From: Chromatiaceae bacterium
GTDB lineage: Bacteria; Pseudomonadota; Gammaproteobacteria; Chromatiales; Chromatiaceae
Assembly (NCBI GenBank): GCA_016880695.1
Contig: JAEHCY010000561.1
Span: forward strand, 1 to 15,246
DNA: 15,246 bases
Direction: 5' to 3'
Positions 14,321 through 15,246 of the stretch are shown here, piece after piece. The stretch's first letter is position 1. Every line of letters starts with the position of its first letter. The notes under the pieces were generated by a model. The model did no database searches. It had not been told where the DNA came from and saw nothing but the letters and a program-made list of their open reading frames with translations. A program made the position numbers and the translations under genes.

Positions 14321-15246
14321 CTAGCCCGAATTATTCATAAAAATGGGCGATTCTCGTTCAACCCACTGATAAAATGGGTGTTCCGCCAAGAACGCTTCGG
14401 AAGAAGCTAAACGAGGTCGCCCATGGGCGAGTTTACCCCAGAACAGCTGCGTTTTCCCCCGGTCGCCGGTCTCTGTGTCCGTGGCGACTTCGACGGCGGC
14501 GCCTGGTCGTCGGACTTTGGCCCCATGATCCTGCGTGGGGTTGATCGGCAGATCGGCCTGACCGAGCGGTTGAGCGCGGCGATCGATGATTGGCGCCACC
14601 CCGCCTATGTCACCCATACGAGGGGTGAGCTGATCGCGCAGCGGACCTACCAGATCGCCTGTGGCTACGAAGATGGCAATGACGCCAATGCGCTGCGCCA
14701 TGATGCGTTGTTTAAGCTTGGGCTGGGGCGTAAACCGCGCGATGCGGCGACGGATCTGGCCGGTGCGCCGACCTTCTCGCGCCTGGAGAACGGGGTCGGC
14801 GCGCGCGACCTCTAGCGCATCGCCCGGGCCTGCGTCGAGACCTTCATCGCCAGCTACCCGCAGCCGCCGCAGGTGATTGTGCTCGACATGGACCACTCCG
14901 AGGACCCCACCCATGGCCAGCAGGCGTTCGCTTTCTACCATCACCATTACGGCAACCATTGCTAGTTGCCGCTGTTTGTCTTCGAGGGCCGCTCGGGGAA
15001 GTTCATCACCTTGGCCGATGCCCGCAAGCTCCCTGCGCTGCGCCGCGAGAACGCCCGGGGCGCCGCCGCCAGCGTGCCAGAGCGTACCCGTACCTACCCT
15101 GAGGTCGACTACCGTGCCGGTTCCTGGCCCGGGGAGTTTCGTACTCTCCTCAAGGCCGAGGTGATGGCGCTCGGCGCCAATCCCCGCTTCGTGGTGACCT
15201 CCCTGGGGTTGCCCAGCCCCGAGTGCCGCTATCGCGATCTGTACTG
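14321..15246 (+). mobile_element. Decayed IS1380-family insertion sequence (right end outside window)
   Basis: The element contains a damaged IS1380-type transposase gene. Its left boundary is probably near CTAGCCCGAATTATTCAT (14321-14338), a sequence I recall as typical of IS1380-group termini; this is not proven because the opposite terminus and target duplication are not in the window. The short leader to the transposase ATG is AT-richer than the surrounding DNA, with an ACCCA/TGGGT hairpin at 14361-14379. It inserted upstream of the histidine kinase operon. Confidence 0.7.
14423..15246 (+). pseudogene. IS1380-family transposase remnant, two amber codons and internal deletion
   Basis: A single frame starting at ATG 14423 (GAGG 6 nt upstream) runs to the window edge with TAG at 14813-14815 and 14963-14965. 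The protein has IS1380 (DDE_Tnp_1_4-like) features: ELIAQRTYQIACGYEDGNDA, then VIVLDMDHSEDPTHGQQ with the first catalytic Asp, YHHHYGNHC-stop-LPLFVFEG, and LLKAEVMALGANPRFVVTSL. In relatives as I recall them, both stops replace tyrosine (RDLY-RIA and HCY-LPLF), so each is a TAY to TAG change. Around 15010 the sequence jumps from GKFIT to LADARKLPALRRENA; by memory of full-length family members roughly 90-100 residues are missing, including the second catalytic Asp. The gene is therefore inactive. Confidence 0.87.

Noticed and set aside
14321..14959. 212-codon minus-strand frame across the insertion sequence
   Set aside because: The plus-strand transposase matches a known family across this region, so the antisense frame has no independent support.
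14813..14965. Possible amber recoding (TAG read as Tyr) in the transposase
   Set aside because: glnK, pilU and the histidine kinase in the same window end at TAG at family-typical positions, and the transposase also has an internal deletion. Pseudogene decay is simpler.
1..15246. CRISPR arrays, tRNA or rRNA genes
   Set aside because: I saw no regularly spaced direct repeats, no cloverleaf-like segments with a TTCGAATC-type arm, and no rRNA-like conserved stretches.

Overview
The window is high-GC DNA with dense, Gammaproteobacteria-type genes. The best family matches (UbiK, ComM/YifB, YheS, PilU, GlnK, AmtB) and the gene neighbourhood suggest a gammaproteobacterium, plausibly of the Chromatiales/purple sulfur bacterium type. 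That taxonomic guess is inference; no marker gene is present.

Layout. (1) 1-827: little recognisable content, then a Uma2-type nuclease-fold gene on the plus strand. (2) 828-1118: a convergent intergenic stretch with two GTTGGGCY palindromes. (3) 1119-6816: a run of minus-strand housekeeping genes, in transcription order ubiK, comM (yifB), yheS (ABC-F ATPase), a DUF2939-type lipoprotein-sized secreted/membrane protein and pilU. (4) 6817-9683: a nitrogen-control operon on the plus strand, TorF-family porin, glnK and amtB, closed by a strong hairpin terminator. Upstream lie two NtrC-type 15-bp sites and a -24/-12 (sigma-54) promoter laid out almost exactly as at enterobacterial glnAp2. (5) 9684-10219: an apparently frameshifted gene for a small His/Pro/Tyr-rich secreted protein. 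(6) 10220-10748 (minus): an ArsR-family repressor with the cysteine pair of persulfide sensors (BigR/SqrR/YgaV type), translationally adjacent to a two-helix membrane microprotein. (7) 10907-14148 (minus): a two-component pair, a membrane hybrid histidine kinase with a degenerate receiver, followed 8 nt later by a receiver-PAS response regulator with no classical output domain. (8) about 14321 to the end: a decayed IS1380-family insertion sequence whose transposase has two in-frame amber codons and an internal deletion.

How the parts fit. Under nitrogen limitation, phosphorylated NtrC and RpoN should switch on an operon for outer-membrane passage (porin), inner-membrane ammonium uptake (AmtB) and its PII gate (GlnK). 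comM and pilU both belong to DNA uptake and type IV pilus biology. The ArsR/microprotein pair looks like a small reactive-sulfur response module. No wholly new multi-gene system is clearly proven here. The most interesting leads are the glnA-like enhancer driving a porin, the putative persulfide-sensing ArsR with its overlapping microprotein, and the kinase/receiver-PAS pair.
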